Shown here one piece after another: positions 63,325 to 64,000 of a stretch of DNA of 64,000 nt (the stretch's first letter is position 1; every line of letters starts with the position of its first letter). Source of the stretch: Alphaproteobacteria bacterium (GTDB taxonomy: Bacteria > Pseudomonadota > Alphaproteobacteria > Micropepsales > Micropepsaceae). The DNA lies in the NCBI GenBank assembly GCA_025350465.1, contig JANXXU010000030.1:1-64000 (forward strand). The letters are read 5' to 3'. Both the position numbers and the translations under genes were made by a program. The notes under the pieces were generated by a model, which saw only the letters and a list, made by a program, of their open reading frames with translations, ran no database searches and was not told where the DNA came from.

Positions 63325-64000
63325 CTATTTCACTGGCGCTGGCACAGGCGCGCTTTGTGGCGCCGCTTCCGGCCCGCCCTGCCATTGGCAATCGAGGAAT
63401 TTCGGTTCGAAGATTGCGCCGATGAGCAAGCGCTTGTTTAAGGCGGCGCCTACGCTTGCGGCGGAAATTTCCTGACCAAGGTTCACGTAAACGCTTGCGA
63501 CAGAATAGCTGCCGCGCCCGTCGGGCGTAAGCCGGAGGATGTGGCTCGGCGAGGGATGAGTTGGATCGCTAAGGTTTTGGAGGAGATCCAGAATCTTCGA
63601 GTGCACGCCAACAAGCAGACCGCCATCGGGTAGTAGCTCGATGTTGTCTGCGTAACCGGGTACATCGACGGCAGCCCGCTGGCTTATCTGACCGGTCGTC
63701 AAGTTGCGATCGTAGACGTAAACCTTCTGCTCGGATCCCGCCGAGAGGTAGAGCGTCGAGCCGTCGGCGGTCGCATTGATGCCGTTGGAGCCGCCAATGT
63801 TGGTGAGCGCCGGATAGAATTTGGCACCGTCATAGTAGGAAACCGTCGTAAGTTTCAGCCGTAGATAATCCTCGAGCTGGCGCTGAATACCTTCGCGGTT
63901 CGCATGATCGTTGGTGACGAAGAATTGGTCGGGGCCGACGCCGACGAGATCGTTGGGCGAGATCAACTCGGGTCCGGTCACGGTGCGTCGATGTGTGAGC
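63325..64000 (-). CDS. Paraoxonase/arylesterase-like beta-propeller protein, cut by the right edge
   Basis: About 225 residues of the C-terminal part; the frame stays open to position 64000, so the N-terminus lies outside. Motifs are GPELISPNDLVGVGPDQFFV-TND, a calcium-site pattern, NGINATADGSTLYLSAGSEQ and YADNIELLPDGGLLVGVHSK, which match the PON/SMP-30-like six-bladed propeller. The end is GAIFEPKFLDC. A GTG within the frame at 63981 is not the true start. Likely a lactonase or esterase. Confidence 0.85.
   Translation of the reverse strand, partial: LTHRRTVTGPELISPNDLVGVGPDQFFVTNDHANREGIQRQLEDYLRLKLTTVSYYDGAKFYPALTNIGGSNGINATADGSTLYLSAGSEQKVYVYDRNLTTGQISQRAAVDVPGYADNIELLPDGGLLVGVHSKILDLLQNLSDPTHPSPSHILRLTPDGRGSYSVASVYVNLGQEISAASVGAALNKRLLIGAIFEPKFLDCQWQGGPEAAPQSAPVPAPVK

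Overview
The window is a GC-rich chromosomal segment of an alphaproteobacterium, most likely of the Hyphomicrobiales (Rhizobiales) type. The order is inferred from gene content only. Supporting markers are a MipZ division-site ATPase, a divK-pleD pair preceded by a divergent DUF3572 gene, small alphaproteobacterial families (DUF1489, DUF3126), a DnaE-independent DinB with an N-terminal zinc ribbon, the rpmG / MFS / NUDIX block, and a phasin next to clpS-clpA. There is no phage, plasmid, insertion sequence or CRISPR array. Gene density is high, and the code is ordinary core plus catabolic chromosome with a few scars.

Left part (1-12.7 kb): tail of a gene cut by the edge, an AraC-type regulator, two small membrane proteins, a GFA-family metal protein with a decayed second copy beside it and a perfect alphaproteobacterial LexA-type box upstream, then about 700 bases of gene-poor, repeat-containing DNA. 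The map-radC pair follows, then a molybdopterin-binding-domain protein, a small secreted protein behind a structured leader, tRNA-Leu(UAA), and a response regulator plus a 1283-residue multi-PAS hybrid kinase.

Middle part (12.4-37.6 kb): transport and catabolic genes. These include a GPH-type sugar symporter, two related alpha/beta hydrolases flanking an M20 amidohydrolase, a TorF-type porin, SDR and crotonase genes, cysE, and an FAD oxidoreductase followed by a hidden 26-residue ORF with an extreme Shine-Dalgarno sequence. Further on are PhoH, a PAP2 phosphatase, and a leucine/isovalerate-degradation set (mccB, liuC, mccA) that is split by kup and other opposite-strand genes.

Right part (37.6-64 kb): housekeeping and cell-cycle genes. 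These are panC, putA, mipZ, a SPOR-containing D,D-carboxypeptidase, a phasin with a recognisable promoter and PhaR-like operator, clpS-clpA, HIT, a FemAB-like acyltransferase, RidA, agmatine deiminase, and dinB in a run with ROK kinase, HAD and DUF3572 genes. Then come divK-pleD, rpmG (too short for usual ORF cut-offs), an internally deleted MFS gene, NUDIX, an SPFH protein, a copper-delivery cluster (a small secreted CxxC protein, PCu(A)C chaperone, SCO1/SenC), a lipoprotein, an FAD oxidoreductase and a paraoxonase-like protein cut by the right edge.

I did not find a clearly new multi-gene system. The most interesting items are the small ORF and structured transcript at 22.3-22.5 kb, the LexA-type box and decayed GFA copy at 3.1-3.8 kb, the crotonase lacking both catalytic glutamates, the zinc-ribbon DinB, and the in-frame deleted MFS gene. 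Names come from reading the protein sequences without database searches.
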